A stretch of DNA of 64,000 bases from Chitinolyticbacter meiyuanensis (GCF_008033135.1 NZ_CP041335.1:2423925-2487924); one strand, 5' to 3'. Shown: positions 1-8,747, counted from the stretch's first letter. Made by a program: numbers and translations. The notes: generated by a model not told the origin, from the sequence alone.

Positions 1-1892
1 GCAACATCGGCTACTTCACCAGCTGGCGTACCGGCAAGGATGGTCTGCAGCGCTATCTGGCCAGCGACATTCCGTGGGAGCACCTCACCCACATCAACTA
101 CGCCTTTGCTCACATCGATAGCGCCAACAAGGTATCGGTCAACCAGGATGTCGCCGGCAATGAAGCCACCGATACGACCTGGACTGGTGTGACCGGTGCT
201 GAGATGGATGCCACGTTGCCGTACAAGGGCCACTTCAACCTGCTGACCAAGTTCAAAAAGCAACACCCTGGCGTGAAGACACTGGTGTCGGTCGGCGGCT
301 GGGCAGAAACCGGGGGCTACTTCGGTGCTGATGGCAAACGTGTGGCGTCGGGTGGCTTCTATTCGATGACGACCAACGCCGATGGCACCGTCAATACGGC
401 GGGTATCAACACCTTTGCCGACTCGGCGGTGGCCTTCATCCGTCAGTACGGCTTCGATGGTGTCGACATCGACTATGAATACCCGACCACAATGCCGGAC
501 TCGGGCAATCCGCTCGACTTCAGCGTGGCCAGCCCACGCCTGAAGGGCTTGCAGGCGAGCTACCGTGAGCTGATGAAGACACTGCGCGAGAAGCTGAATG
601 CGGCTGCAGTGGTCGACGGCAAGTACTACCAGCTCACCGCAGCAGTACCGGCCTCTGGCTACTTGCTGCGTGGTATGGAAGCCTACCAGTCGAACACGTA
701 TCTCGATTTCGTCAACGTGATGAGCTACGACCTGCACGGCACGTGGAACCAGTTTGTTGGCCCGAACGCTGCACTGTTCGACGATGGCAAGGATGGCGAG
801 CTGGCGTTCTGGAACGTCTACGGCGATGCCCAATACAAGAACATTGGCTACCTCAATACGGACTGGGCGTTCCACTACTACCGTGGCGGCATGCCAGCCG
901 GTCGCATCAACGTCGGCGTGCCGTTCTATACCCGCGGTTGGCGTGAAGTGAACGGGGGCAGCAACGGCCTGTGGGGTACCTCGCAAACCAATACTTGCCC
1001 GGTGGGCACCGAAGCGCCATGCGGTGTGGGGGCGACCGGTATCGACAATATCTGGTTCGATGTCGACGACAAGGGCGCCATCGAGGATGCCGGCTCCAAC
1101 CCGATGTGGCACGCCAAGAATCTGGAGCGGAACATCGCTGCAGACTACCTGCCGCAGTACAAGCTGAAGGCCACCGATCTCACCGGTAGTTACGCTCGCT
1201 ACTACGACGCAACGTTGGTGGCGCCATGGTTGTGGAACGCGCAGAAGAAGGTGTTCTTGTCGACCGAGGACGAGCAATCGATCCAGAAGAAGGCCGACTG
1301 GATCATTGCCAACGGCGTGGGTGGTGCGATGAACTGGGAACTGGCCGGCGACTACGACTGGGATGCTAGCCGCACGACATTGACCGGCTCCAAGGGGCAG
1401 TTCGTGCCGGGGGCGACGCTGACGCGCCTTCTGGCCAACGCCTTCCGCAGCGCAACGCCATATGGCGCCACGCTGTCCAACGGTGCCATGCCGAGCCAGG
1501 TCGTGGATGTTTCTGTGTCGCTGACTTCGTTTGCTCTGGGTGAGAACAACTACCCCATCGAACCCAAGCTGCATATCGTCAACAACACTGGGGCCATCAT
1601 CCCGGCCGGCGCCATTTTGCGGTTCCAGTATTCGACGTCGGCGCCGGACAATCTCGAAGCCAGCAACATGGTGGTGACGTCGGGCCATACCGGCAACAAC
1701 ATCGGCGGTCTGAAGGGTGATTTCCATACGGTGGACTACACGCTGCCCAAGCTGGCAGTAGGTGCCACCAAGGACATCAAGATCACCTATCGGCTGCCAA
1801 TCTCGGGCCCAGCCAACTTCCAGCTGATCGTAAATGGCAAGGCGTTCGCGTTGAAGCAGGAATTTCCGGCCAAACCAACTGGGCAGTTCTAA
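1..1892 (+). CDS. GH18 chitinase, secreted, 5' end outside the window
   Basis: The reading frame is open from the first bases of the window, so the signal peptide and N-terminus lie upstream; about 629 residues are visible. It begins in the first beta strand of a glycoside hydrolase family 18 barrel (NIGYFTSW). It carries the SVGGW strand and the catalytic DGVDIDYE motif (DxxDxDxE), with the proton-donor Glu at bases 477-479. A MSYDLHG segment and a late MNWELAGD strand complete the barrel. The last ~130 residues form a separate beta-rich domain (starting near VDVSVSLTSF), probably for chitin binding. GH18 enzymes hydrolyse beta-1,4 linkages in chitin by substrate-assisted catalysis, normally outside the cell. 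A hairpin directly follows the stop codon. The family call is secure; endo or exo mode cannot be told. Confidence 0.95.
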   Translation, partial: NIGYFTSWRTGKDGLQRYLASDIPWEHLTHINYAFAHIDSANKVSVNQDVAGNEATDTTWTGVTGAEMDATLPYKGHFNLLTKFKKQHPGVKTLVSVGGWAETGGYFGADGKRVASGGFYSMTTNADGTVNTAGINTFADSAVAFIRQYGFDGVDIDYEYPTTMPDSGNPLDFSVASPRLKGLQASYRELMKTLREKLNAAAVVDGKYYQLTAAVPASGYLLRGMEAYQSNTYLDFVNVMSYDLHGTWNQFVGPNAALFDDGKDGELAFWNVYGDAQYKNIGYLNTDWAFHYYRGGMPAGRINVGVPFYTRGWREVNGGSNGLWGTSQTNTCPVGTEAPCGVGATGIDNIWFDVDDKGAIEDAGSNPMWHAKNLERNIAADYLPQYKLKATDLTGSYARYYDATLVAPWLWNAQKKVFLSTEDEQSIQKKADWIIANGVGGAMNWELAGDYDWDASRTTLTGSKGQFVPGATLTRLLANAFRSATPYGATLSNGAMPSQVVDVSVSLTSFALGENNYPIEPKLHIVNNTGAIIPAGAILRFQYSTSAPDNLEASNMVVTSGHTGNNIGGLKGDFHTVDYTLPKLAVGATKDIKITYRLPISGPANFQLIVNGKAFALKQEFPAKPTGQF

Positions 1893-1899
1893 CTAGCAG

Positions 1900-1935
1900 C
1901 GCGAAGAGCCCCCACTAAAGCGGGGGCTCTTCGCG
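1900..1935 (+). terminator. Hairpin terminator after the chitinase gene
   Basis: A perfect 14-bp inverted repeat (CGCGAAGAGCCCCC paired with GGGGGCTCTTCGCG) encloses a 6-8 base loop and begins 8 bases after the chitinase stop. It is followed by an A-rich rather than T-rich run, so the U-tract is weak on the + strand. The stem is strong enough to act as a terminator or as a 3' mRNA stabiliser. Confidence 0.75.
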
Positions 1936-1990
1936 AAAACACTAAGCTTAAACACTTATCTGCGTTGGGAGTCCAACTGTTCCTGGTTGG

Positions 1991-2221
1991 CTACCACGGC
2001 TTGAGCCTTGGCATAGCTTCGATCAGCAGTTGGTACGGCGGAAAAATCTGGGTGTAGAGCTCCGCCCATCGCAGCGCATCCTCGCGGTTCCAAGTGCGCT
2101 GCAGTTCCGAAGCGACCACTGCGGTGTCCATTGGCACTGCACCTGCTTGAACGATGCGGTCCAGCGTGCGCTCCTCGGCCATCTTGGAGTAGGTACCTGA
2201 GGCATCAATCACCGCAAACAC
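1991..2221 (-). pseudogene. 3' fragment of an isochorismatase-family hydrolase gene
   Basis: The 76-codon frame (VFAVIDASGTYSKMAEERTL...) matches the C-terminal third of isochorismatase/nicotinamidase-like hydrolases of the YcaC type, which are normally around 200 residues. An in-frame TAG lies directly upstream of the GTG, and the N-terminal two thirds with the catalytic Asp, Lys and Cys are absent. The break falls at about 2221, exactly where the neighbouring + strand transporter scrap begins. This suggests a deletion or old insertion junction. It is very unlikely to be functional. Confidence 0.7.
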
Positions 2222-2253
2222 CTACGACGCTCAAAGTACTGAGAGGAATCTAG

Positions 2254-2418
2254 ATGTTCAGTATGGGGCTGACCTGGGATGTGCTGGTTGCCGCAACTAT
2301 TGGCAACAAGAGGGTTATCCGACGGTTTACGCTTCTGCTGTCGACGCTGGAGCGTCTCGCCGGCGCGACGCTGATTCTGCTGGCTGCCAGCGCAATTGCA
2401 ATGCCACTGGTGAAATAA
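2254..2418 (+). pseudogene. Possible C-terminal scrap of a LysE/RhtB-type exporter
   Basis: This 54-residue frame has a basic stretch (NKRVIRRF) followed by one hydrophobic helix (LERLAGATLILLAASAIA). The pattern resembles the last helix of LysE/RhtB amino-acid exporters, which are usually about 205 residues long. An in-frame TAG immediately precedes the ATG. It abuts the truncated isochorismatase gene, so both are probably remnants left at one rearrangement point. The family assignment is tentative. Confidence 0.35.
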
Positions 2419-2435
2419 TACAGGGCAACCCTGCC

Positions 2436-2678
2436 CTACTTTCCCCAACGCCATGAAGGGGGCTCGCCTTTCTTCCAGCAAATAACTACTGCAATTACAC
2501 TCAGCAATGCCGTGTAGGTTAGAAACCCGATGATCGTCTCGCCCAGGGGTAGTATCGCGCCGAAGGCGAGCAGGGCAATGTAGCCCCAGAACACGACCAG
2601 TCCTTGCCAGCGCACCGGGTAGCCCCAACCCCAGCCGTACTTCTTGGCAGGAAACCAGTACTTCGGATCGTCGTGCAT
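2436..2678 (-). CDS. Small two-helix membrane protein, unknown function
   Basis: An 80-residue protein starting MHDDPKYWFPAKKYG, with an aromatic/Gly-rich N-terminus (YGWGWGYP) before two hydrophobic segments, about residues 26-46 and 48-68. The C-terminus is short and basic and probably cytoplasmic. A GGGAGG ribosome site sits 5-6 bases before the ATG. Small inner-membrane proteins with this WGWGxP-type N-terminus occur in many proteobacteria without assigned function. It is transcribed in the same direction as the antiporter gene to its right, 75 bases away, so the two could be co-transcribed. Confidence 0.7.
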   Translation of the reverse strand: MHDDPKYWFPAKKYGWGWGYPVRWQGLVVFWGYIALLAFGAILPLGETIIGFLTYTALLSVIAVVICWKKGEPPSWRWGK

Positions 2679-2753
2679 GGGCGCCTCCCAGCTGTCATGT
2701 CGTTAAGGCATCGGGCGTTTGTCTTGGTTCCTCACACCTACCGGGGCGGTGGC

Positions 2754-4391
2754 TCACACCATGTACTGAGCTTCGAGCAGGTCGATCTGCCGGATCAGCT
2801 TGCGCGCAGCCTCCTCGTCCAGTTGCCCGGTGCGGGTGAGCCGGAACAGCTCACCGCGTTCAGCGCGCAGGCCGGCCAGTCTCAAACGTTGTTCAATCTC
2901 TTCAATCTGAGCAGCGGTTTGCCGGGCTTCTTCTTGATCGGTCACGACCTGGGTATCGATCCGATACCGGTAGAGGTCGGTCAGTCGGCTGGCCGCATCA
3001 ATGTAGCGATCCGCATCCGGCTTGCCTTCGCTCATCTCGTGCTGCGCCTGCTCGATGGCCTGGATAGCGGCACCGGCAGCCAGCTTGCGCGCCTGCTCCG
3101 TAGCCAGGGCGTGCTCCGGTTCGGCGGGCAGGTCAAGGCCATGCTTGAGCAGGATCGGCATGCCAATGCTGGCGACGATCAACGAGACGATGATGACGCC
3201 GGCAGCCAGCAGAATGGCCAAGTCCCGCGCTGGGAACGCGGCACCGTCGGTCAATAGCAGCGGCAAGGTCAGCACACCAGCCAGCGTGATGGTGCCGCGG
3301 GCTCCGGCCACCGAGGTGGTCGCAGCCACCCGCCACATTGATGCGGCTGTTGTTGGCCGATCACGATAGAGCGTGAAGCGCATCATCAGCCAGACCCAGA
3401 TGAAGCGCACTGCGCCTAGGGCCAGGTTGATCACCACGATGTAGAGCAGCAACCAGATCGGTTGATGATGGCCGGTTTCCTGCACCACCCGACTAGCGCC
3501 AGCGATGATGCCTGGCAACTGCTCTCCCAGCAGCACGAAGATCATGCCGTTGAGCGAGAATTGCAGCGTGTCCCACACGGCGGTGCGCCTCACCCGGGTG
3601 ACGGCCAACGCCTTCCCGGACAGCTCGGTGTAGCTCATGCTGATGCCAGCAGCGACTGCAGCCAGAATGCCGGAGCAATGCACATGTTCGGCCAGCATGT
3701 ACGCGACGAAGGGAATCAGCAGGCTGATCAGGATCTGCGCCCCGGTCTCCTCGCCATACTGCCGGGAGATCCACTCCTTGAGTCGGGTGATCAACCAAGT
3801 GACCACCACCCCGATCACGATGCCACCCAGTGCCAATCGTGCAAAGCTGACCACGGCTTCGGTCAGCACAAAGCTGCCAGTCAACGTTGCGGCGATCGCA
3901 AAGCGCAGGCAAACCAGGCCGGAGGCATCGTTCAGCAGCGATTCGCCCTCCAGGATGTGCATCAGCCGCTTTGGTACCGATACCCGCGCGGCGATGGCAG
4001 AGACCGCGACCGGATCGGTGGGCGACACCACCGCAGCCAGCGCGAACGCCACCGGCATTGGTATCGCGGGGATCAACAGGTGGATGAAGTAGCCAACCCC
4101 GAGCACAGTGATGAATACCAGACCCAAGGCCAACGCAAGAATGATGCCCTTGTCGCGGAACAGGCCCTCTTTAGGAATGCGCCAGCCATCGAGAAACAGC
4201 AACGGTGGCAGAAACAGCAGGAAGAACACCTCCGGATCGAGCTCGAGCCGCCAGTTGGCAACCATACCGATACCAGCACCCAAAGCGATCTGAATCAGCG
4301 GCAGTGGCAAGGGAATCGGCAACATGCGAACCAGCGTGCTGCTGAGAATGACGGCCACAAACATCACCAGGACCAGCGTGATGGTCTCCAT
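2754..4391 (-). CDS. CPA1-family Na+/H+ antiporter (NhaP/YjcE type)
   Basis: A 545-residue protein with about 12 N-terminal membrane helices and a hydrophilic C-terminal tail of roughly 150 residues. It has the monovalent cation:proton antiporter-1 signatures: FLPPLLFLDGW in helix 3, SPTDPVAV near residue 123, and GESLLNDASGLV with the ion-binding Asn-Asp pair near residue 150. Such proteins exchange cytoplasmic Na+ or K+ for protons, supporting pH and salt homeostasis. The tail is helical and charged (many Glu/Arg/Gln) and is probably regulatory. The start is supported by a GGAGGA site upstream of the ATG. Confidence 0.92.
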   Translation of the reverse strand: METITLVLVMFVAVILSSTLVRMLPIPLPLPLIQIALGAGIGMVANWRLELDPEVFFLLFLPPLLFLDGWRIPKEGLFRDKGIILALALGLVFITVLGVGYFIHLLIPAIPMPVAFALAAVVSPTDPVAVSAIAARVSVPKRLMHILEGESLLNDASGLVCLRFAIAATLTGSFVLTEAVVSFARLALGGIVIGVVVTWLITRLKEWISRQYGEETGAQILISLLIPFVAYMLAEHVHCSGILAAVAAGISMSYTELSGKALAVTRVRRTAVWDTLQFSLNGMIFVLLGEQLPGIIAGASRVVQETGHHQPIWLLLYIVVINLALGAVRFIWVWLMMRFTLYRDRPTTAASMWRVAATTSVAGARGTITLAGVLTLPLLLTDGAAFPARDLAILLAAGVIIVSLIVASIGMPILLKHGLDLPAEPEHALATEQARKLAAGAAIQAIEQAQHEMSEGKPDADRYIDAASRLTDLYRYRIDTQVVTDQEEARQTAAQIEEIEQRLRLAGLRAERGELFRLTRTGQLDEEAARKLIRQIDLLEAQYMV

Positions 4392-4429
4392 GGGGGCTTC
4401 CTCCAGATGTAGGCCCGGTGTTGCCGGGC

Positions 4430-4771
4430 TCAGGCTTTTTTGACGAACTCGGATTTGAGTTGCATAGCGCCGATGCCATCAATTCGGCAATCAATGTCGT
4501 GATCACCGTCGACCAGGCGGATCGCCTTTACCTTGGTCCCGACCTTGACGACCAGGGAAGAACCCTTGACCTTCAAATCCTTGATGACGGTGACACTGTC
4601 ACCATCATTGAGCACCTTGCCGACGGCATCGCGAACCACTGGCTTCACTTCGGCCTCAGGCACGTCTGCGGTTGCGGCCCATTCGTGTGCGCACTCCGGA
4701 CAGATGTAGAGGGCGCCATCCTGATAGGTGTATGGGGATTGGCACTGCGGACAGCTGGGTAAAACGCTCAC
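4430..4771 (-). CDS. yjdM: YjdM (PhnA-like) zinc-ribbon protein
   Basis: A 113-residue protein from a GTG start at base 4771 ([14 protein letters not shown]), chosen because GAGG lies 9 bases upstream and E. coli YjdM is 111 residues with the same N-terminus. The N-terminal zinc ribbon has two CxxC pairs (CPQC and CPEC, residues 7-27). The C-terminal half is a small beta domain ([19 protein letters not shown]). The family was once called PhnA from its place beside the phosphonate operon, but has no phosphonatase activity in E. coli; the role is unknown. It lies 38 bases upstream of the antiporter gene on the same strand, so the two may form an operon. Confidence 0.9.
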   Translation of the reverse strand: MSVLPSCPQCQSPYTYQDGALYICPECAHEWAATADVPEAEVKPVVRDAVGKVLNDGDSVTVIKDLKVKGSSLVVKVGTKVKAIRLVDGDHDIDCRIDGIGAMQLKSEFVKKA

Positions 4772-4892
4772 GGATGATATCCTCGAAGTCGGAACACAAT
4801 ACACGTACAACACAGCGCACCAGCCGGTGCTGCACGGGGTATGTGCAGTGGATTACAATTCAACGCACACCCATTCAAAGTGCGTTCGAACG

Positions 4893-5078
4893 ATGGAAGC
4901 CAAGACCGCGCGCCTGACGGTGCTGATCGATCCGGCCAAGAAAAAAGCCTTCGAGGATCTGTGTGCGGCACAAGACCTCAATGCCTCCCAGGTGGTACGC
5001 CAGATGATCCGGGAGTACCTCGCCAAGCACGGGGTGGAGTACGGCGCAGCTGCGCGTGACAATCCGCACGTGAAGTAG
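4893..5078 (+). CDS. Small ribbon-helix-helix DNA-binding protein
   Basis: A 61-residue protein. The sequence TARLTVLIDPAKKKAFEDLC is typical of a CopG/Arc-type ribbon strand followed by helix A, and NASQVVRQMIREYLAKH forms helix B. The ATG at 4893 is chosen because the protein then starts just before the ribbon; no strong ribosome site is visible, and a longer in-frame start upstream is possible. Such proteins bind DNA as dimers, as antitoxins, plasmid partition factors or autorepressors. No toxin gene follows, because the next gene is convergent only 3 bases away. The target is unknown. Confidence 0.75.
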   Translation: MEAKTARLTVLIDPAKKKAFEDLCAAQDLNASQVVRQMIREYLAKHGVEYGAAARDNPHVK

Positions 5079-5081
5079 CGC

Positions 5082-5924
5082 CTAAGCACGCCGCTTTAAG
5101 CGCTGTGCATCCAACACCTCGATGATGTGCTCCGGCTGAACATACAGCCGCCGATTGATGATCAAGCGGCGCGCATACTGGCTGAACGTGTAGCCGGTCA
5201 TCTCCTCCAGCAACGCCGCTTGCGCCAGTAGCACCTCGTCCGGGGTTTGGCGCAGCTGTGATGAACGACTGGCCAGCACGATGTAGTTCGTGCTGTCCTC
5301 TGCGCGGATCACCACCACCTGATCGGCAAACGCCTTGCACAGGCGATAGATATAAATCCCCGTGTTGTCGTCCGTCCCCAGCAGATTGAACACCGCCACG
5401 CCATTCGTACTCAGGCTGGCCTGGCATCGCTGGTAGAACGCCGCCGTGCACAACGAGGGATGAATTCCCCGGTTATCGAATCCGTCGACCAGCAGCACAT
5501 CCACGTCGGCGTGGCGTTGCTGCAGGTAATCCGCTCCATCGGCACACACCACCTGAAACCGCGCATCGTTCGCCGGCACGTGGAACTGTTCCCGCATGGC
5601 GATGACCCGGGCGTCGATCTCGCATACGGTGGTCACTGTGTTCGGCAGGGCGTGGTAGCAGTACTTGGCAAGCGAGCCGCCGCCAAGCCCGACCATCACT
5701 ACCTGCTGCGGATCCGGCATGAACAAGCGGAATGCCAGCATGGTGCGGGTGTAGCCGAGCACCAGTTGCAACGGGTCCTTCAACGCCATCCGACTCTGGA
5801 TCGCGGCCAGATCGAACTGCAAGGTGCGATGGGTTGCGGTCTGCGACACAAAAGGAATCATGGGTGCCTGATGCGGGTGCAAACCCGTCTGATCGCGTAG
5901 CGCTTGGTGAATCGGGAGGGTCAT
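5082..5924 (-). CDS. Spermidine-synthase-like SAM-fold protein
   Basis: A 280-residue protein with the Rossmann nucleotide-binding signature VVMVGLGGGSLAKYCY (about residues 75-90), an acidic end of strand 2 (CEIDARVI) and a DVLLVDGFD strand. These resemble polyamine aminopropyltransferases and related class I methyltransferases. A full gatekeeping loop for putrescine cannot be confirmed, and many such stand-alone SpeE-like proteins have no proven polyamine role. The start codon overlaps the stop of the upstream small gene in an ATGA arrangement, so the two are translationally coupled. Confidence 0.75.
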   Translation of the reverse strand: MTLPIHQALRDQTGLHPHQAPMIPFVSQTATHRTLQFDLAAIQSRMALKDPLQLVLGYTRTMLAFRLFMPDPQQVVMVGLGGGSLAKYCYHALPNTVTTVCEIDARVIAMREQFHVPANDARFQVVCADGADYLQQRHADVDVLLVDGFDNRGIHPSLCTAAFYQRCQASLSTNGVAVFNLLGTDDNTGIYIYRLCKAFADQVVVIRAEDSTNYIVLASRSSQLRQTPDEVLLAQAALLEEMTGYTFSQYARRLIINRRLYVQPEHIIEVLDAQRLKRRA

Positions 5925-6196
5925 CCTGCTGCTTGACGAAGGTGATAGGTATGGCGGTCTGGGTTCTGCACGATCACGAACCGCGGCGCATAACCGAGTG
6001 CGCCGTACAGGATCTCGTAGCCGATGGTCTCAAGGCCCGCACAGGTTGCCTCGACTTCCAGCTCGATCGCCTCCGACGACACCGCTTGGATGTGGCATAG
6101 CACCCGCTCAGCACCGGCGAGTTCGAGCAGGCGTGGTTGCCAGTCCACTTGGTCGTGAAGTCCGACAATCCGAAGCCCGTAACGTTGAATTTGCAT
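5921..6196 (-). CDS. Hypothetical 91-residue protein coupled to the SpeE-like gene
   Basis: A small soluble protein (MQIQRYGLRIVGLHDQ...) ending just before the SpeE-like gene, with which it shares an ATGA stop/start overlap. It has no recognised domain; predicted alternating strands (RYGLRIVGL, CHIQAV, RFVIVQN) suggest a compact alpha/beta fold. Upstream ATG codons at 6259 and beyond would lengthen it, but have poor ribosome sites. Tight coupling suggests a joint function with the SpeE-like protein. Confidence 0.55.
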   Translation of the reverse strand: MQIQRYGLRIVGLHDQVDWQPRLLELAGAERVLCHIQAVSSEAIELEVEATCAGLETIGYEILYGALGYAPRFVIVQNPDRHTYHLRQAAG

Positions 6197-6309
6197 CAGT
6201 CTATGGTCCGGCGTGAGAGCGATGTGCAAAACATTATAATGTAATGTGTGTTGCAGCATATTCAACAACGAAGCAAAATAAAGTTCGGTTATCACTTTTA
6301 ATCGTTGAG

Positions 6310-6639
6310 ATGAACCGTGACGAGATGCCCGGAACCCTGAAGCGTCGCAGGGGCTACCTGGTACTGACAATCGCCACCCTCGTGGCCTTAGGGGGCGTGT
6401 GCGCTTTGGTCTATCAGAAGGCCACGGCTGCCGGCGTGGGTCTGCTCGTCGCGAGCGTGCTTTTGGTGCTTTGTGCTCGTCGAACCTCAAGCCGCCCGGT
6501 GGCGCCCTCACTGCATACCGAATGGCGCCGCTTGGAAGCCGACCTCTGCAAGCTCAAGCCCTTGCCAACCGCGCATGCCATGCCACGCCAGCAACACCGG
6601 TCTGGCGCTGGCGCCCAAGTCAAACGACGACCTGCGTAA
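6310..6639 (+). CDS. Small membrane protein, unknown
   Basis: A 109-residue protein starting MNRDEMPGTLKRRRG. Two adjacent hydrophobic helices (about residues 14-33 and 37-54) follow a positively charged N-terminus, giving an N-in, C-in hairpin topology. The remaining ~55 residues are polar and rich in Arg, Gln and Pro. It is divergent from the 5921-6196 gene and lies 38 bases upstream of the BLUF gene, with which it may be co-transcribed. No family is recognised. Confidence 0.5.
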   Translation: MNRDEMPGTLKRRRGYLVLTIATLVALGGVCALVYQKATAAGVGLLVASVLLVLCARRTSSRPVAPSLHTEWRRLEADLCKLKPLPTAHAMPRQQHRSGAGAQVKRRPA

Positions 6640-6677
6640 CCCGCAAAGTCGTGAATGAGTGTCCACCGAGATCAGCC

Positions 6678-7097
6678 ATGTTCAGATACGTCTATCTCAG
6701 TGACGTCAGCCCTGAGTTTGAGCCTTACCAGATGGGTACCCTTGCTCAGCAGGCAAGGATCAAGAACCGCATGCTCGATGTCACGAGCTTGCTGTTGTTC
6801 GACGGCCTGCACTTCTGCCAATACCTGGAAGGCCCGGAAGCGGCAGTGCACCAGCTCATGCGTGAGATTGGGCGCGACGCTCGGCACTGCACGCTGCGAA
6901 CCCTGGGAGAGGGATTGAGTAGCAATCCAAGGCGCCTGCCGGACGACGGCTTGCTGGTCGGCTACAGCACTGATGTGTTCCTGCTGTCGAGTCTGGGCAA
7001 ACACACCGGCGATGTTGACGAGGTCGTGGCGCGCATTTGGCAAATCCTGCCGCGCCTTGATGTCGACCGGTCCGCAGATTGGAATCGGCGGGAGTAA
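6678..7097 (+). CDS. BLUF-domain blue-light photoreceptor
   Basis: A 139-residue single-domain BLUF (sensor of blue light using FAD) protein. Aligning by eye with AppA, the three flavin-contacting residues are present: Tyr6 in YVYLS, Asn30 in IKNRM and Gln48 in FCQYLEG. The LEGP turn and the GRDARH segment of the family also follow. The start at 6678 is chosen because BLUF domains begin with this strand; the open frame extends upstream without relevant sequence. Light shifts hydrogen bonds around FAD and changes partner binding, often controlling cyclic-di-GMP enzymes. A GGDEF gene lies 450 bases downstream. A decayed copy of the same gene lies at 35395-35580. Confidence 0.9.
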   Translation: MFRYVYLSDVSPEFEPYQMGTLAQQARIKNRMLDVTSLLLFDGLHFCQYLEGPEAAVHQLMREIGRDARHCTLRTLGEGLSSNPRRLPDDGLLVGYSTDVFLLSSLGKHTGDVDEVVARIWQILPRLDVDRSADWNRRE

Positions 7098-7100
7098 CGT

Positions 7101-7358
7101 CTAGAAGTCCGACGACGTCAATGTGACCGGCTCAGGATAGCCTCGAAGGATCTTGCTTTCGGCGACGGCGCAGATGGCCTCTTGGTTTACCTCAAACGCA
7201 TGCTCATGGTCATCTGCGCCCCCTAGGGCATCAAAGTGATCCCGCAACGCTTCTTCAGACACCAAACACTGCACTGGGCGCCCATCTGCGAGCGCCATAA
7301 AGAGCACACCATTTCGATCAAAGTCGAATCGGCCGCCGGAGGCAAAGTGGATATTCAT
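7101..7358 (-). CDS. DUF1488-family small protein
   Basis: An 85-residue protein starting MNIHFASGGRFDFDRNGVLF, with GGAAG just upstream of the ATG at 7358. The pattern of an N-terminal strand, a central V-x-C-L-V-S-x-E-A-L-R-D-H-F helix and a short C-terminal region fits the DUF1488 family, which is widespread in proteobacteria and of unknown function. It is convergent with the BLUF gene, with 3 bases between stops, and divergent from the GGDEF gene. Confidence 0.75.
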   Translation of the reverse strand: MNIHFASGGRFDFDRNGVLFMALADGRPVQCLVSEEALRDHFDALGGADDHEHAFEVNQEAICAVAESKILRGYPEPVTLTSSDF

Positions 7359-7543
7359 CGTTCTTCCAGTTGGCAAGGAATGTTGACCATAGCCGCATAG
7401 TGCGCAAAAAGGTAGCCACCTTTCGAATCACCTTGGCTGCAACTTCTGGTTTTCAGGCGAACGTCATAGACTGGAACGTGAAGTTTATAAAAGGCCCGTA
7501 TGTTTGCGGCGCCCACAACATCGATTCGAAGGGGATGATCCGC

Positions 7544-8722
7544 ATGTCCTATGAGACGGTCCACGTCATCGGCTCCACGGTGTACTTCGTGTTCCTGCTA
7601 CTGTTTCTGTGGGTGAGCCGCGTACCGCGGACCAACCCCGGGGCGGGCTGGTGGGCCGCTGCCATGCTGTTCGCCCTTTGTGCTCGCTTGTCCTTCATCG
7701 TCTTGCTCCACCACGACAGCCCATTTACGGTCTCGGTCTACAGCGCCCTGAACATCGTGGAGAAGCTGTGCTTGGTCATGGGGCTGGTTCGGTTTTTCAA
7801 TGTCAGCACATCCACTCGCTGGCTCTGGTTTGCCCTGATCGTGGTCGAGGTGTGGATACTCCTGATCGGCTTGGGTGGCTTCGACCCGATGTTCCGCAGC
7901 GCTGCAGTGGCAATCTTCAATGCGGGCATATTGTCCTTTGCAGCGTGGGTCGCCTTCCACAAGCGTGCTGAACTCAGCCCCAGGTTGATGCTGGTGACCG
8001 CGCTCTCGAGCGGCCTGCTGGCGCTGCACTGGGCAACTGCATCGGTGATTATCGAGCTGGAACCGAGCTGGTTCCGGCATGGGTTCATGCTGGGCACCGT
8101 GCTGGTATTGGCACAGTACTTTTCGTTGCTGGCCGCCATTCTTCTGAACTTCCAGAATCGCCTGCTGGAGGCGGAATCCAAGGCCCTGGATATGGCGTTC
8201 CAGGATCCACTGACAGGACTCAGCAACCAGCGCTACATGACGGCTTTATTCGAAAAAGCATTGTTGCTGGCGAATCGCCCGCATCAACTTGCTGCCATTT
8301 TTTACATCGATCTCGATAACTTCAAGCCGATCAATGACCGTGCTGGCCACCATGTCGGCGATGAAGTGCTCAAAATTGTCGCCGGCCGACTGAGGCAGTG
8401 CACACGAAGCACCGACATCTGCGCCAGGGTGGGGGGTGATGAGTTCGTCGCGATCTGCACGCAATTGGACGATGCCAATAGCGCCCATGACATCGCCAAA
8501 AAGCTGCTACACAGCCTCACCGATGCGATCACCGTGGAAGGTAAGGACTACCGCGTTGGTGCCAGCATTGGTGTGAGCCTCTACCCTTGGCATGGCAACT
8601 CGTTGCCCACCCTGTTGGAGTACGCAGACCAGGCGATGTACCAAATGAAGAAGTGCGGAAAGAACGGCTACTGCATGCACAGCGACTCGCCGTTGGTGGA
8701 AGAACCGGCTCGACCCGATTGA
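7544..8722 (+). CDS. Membrane GGDEF diguanylate cyclase
   Basis: A 392-residue protein. The N-terminal ~200 residues hold six or seven hydrophobic segments, a membrane sensor region of unclassified type. A GGDEF domain follows from DPLTGLSNQRY to the end. The active site is intact, with G-G-D-E-F at residues 297-301, and the inhibitory RxxD site (RSTD, residues 288-291) lies five residues before it, so product feedback by cyclic-di-GMP is expected. The start at 7544 places AAGGGG 9 bases upstream; the ATG at 7535 would sit on the ribosome site. Neighbouring BLUF and DUF1488 genes suggest light input, but this is inference. Confidence 0.92.
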   Translation: MSYETVHVIGSTVYFVFLLLFLWVSRVPRTNPGAGWWAAAMLFALCARLSFIVLLHHDSPFTVSVYSALNIVEKLCLVMGLVRFFNVSTSTRWLWFALIVVEVWILLIGLGGFDPMFRSAAVAIFNAGILSFAAWVAFHKRAELSPRLMLVTALSSGLLALHWATASVIIELEPSWFRHGFMLGTVLVLAQYFSLLAAILLNFQNRLLEAESKALDMAFQDPLTGLSNQRYMTALFEKALLLANRPHQLAAIFYIDLDNFKPINDRAGHHVGDEVLKIVAGRLRQCTRSTDICARVGGDEFVAICTQLDDANSAHDIAKKLLHSLTDAITVEGKDYRVGASIGVSLYPWHGNSLPTLLEYADQAMYQMKKCGKNGYCMHSDSPLVEEPARPD

Positions 8723-8747
8723 CCGTGCCCGTGTATAGTTTGCCGCA

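Noticed and set aside
2209-2628. A 139-codon minus-strand frame across the gene scraps
   Set aside because: No domain similarity; it overlaps the small membrane protein and the LysE-like fragment in wrong frames.
4413-4429. Hairpin GCCCGG/CCGGGC between yjdM and the antiporter gene
   Set aside because: Short stem without a T-run on the minus strand; not enough for a terminator between two co-directional genes.
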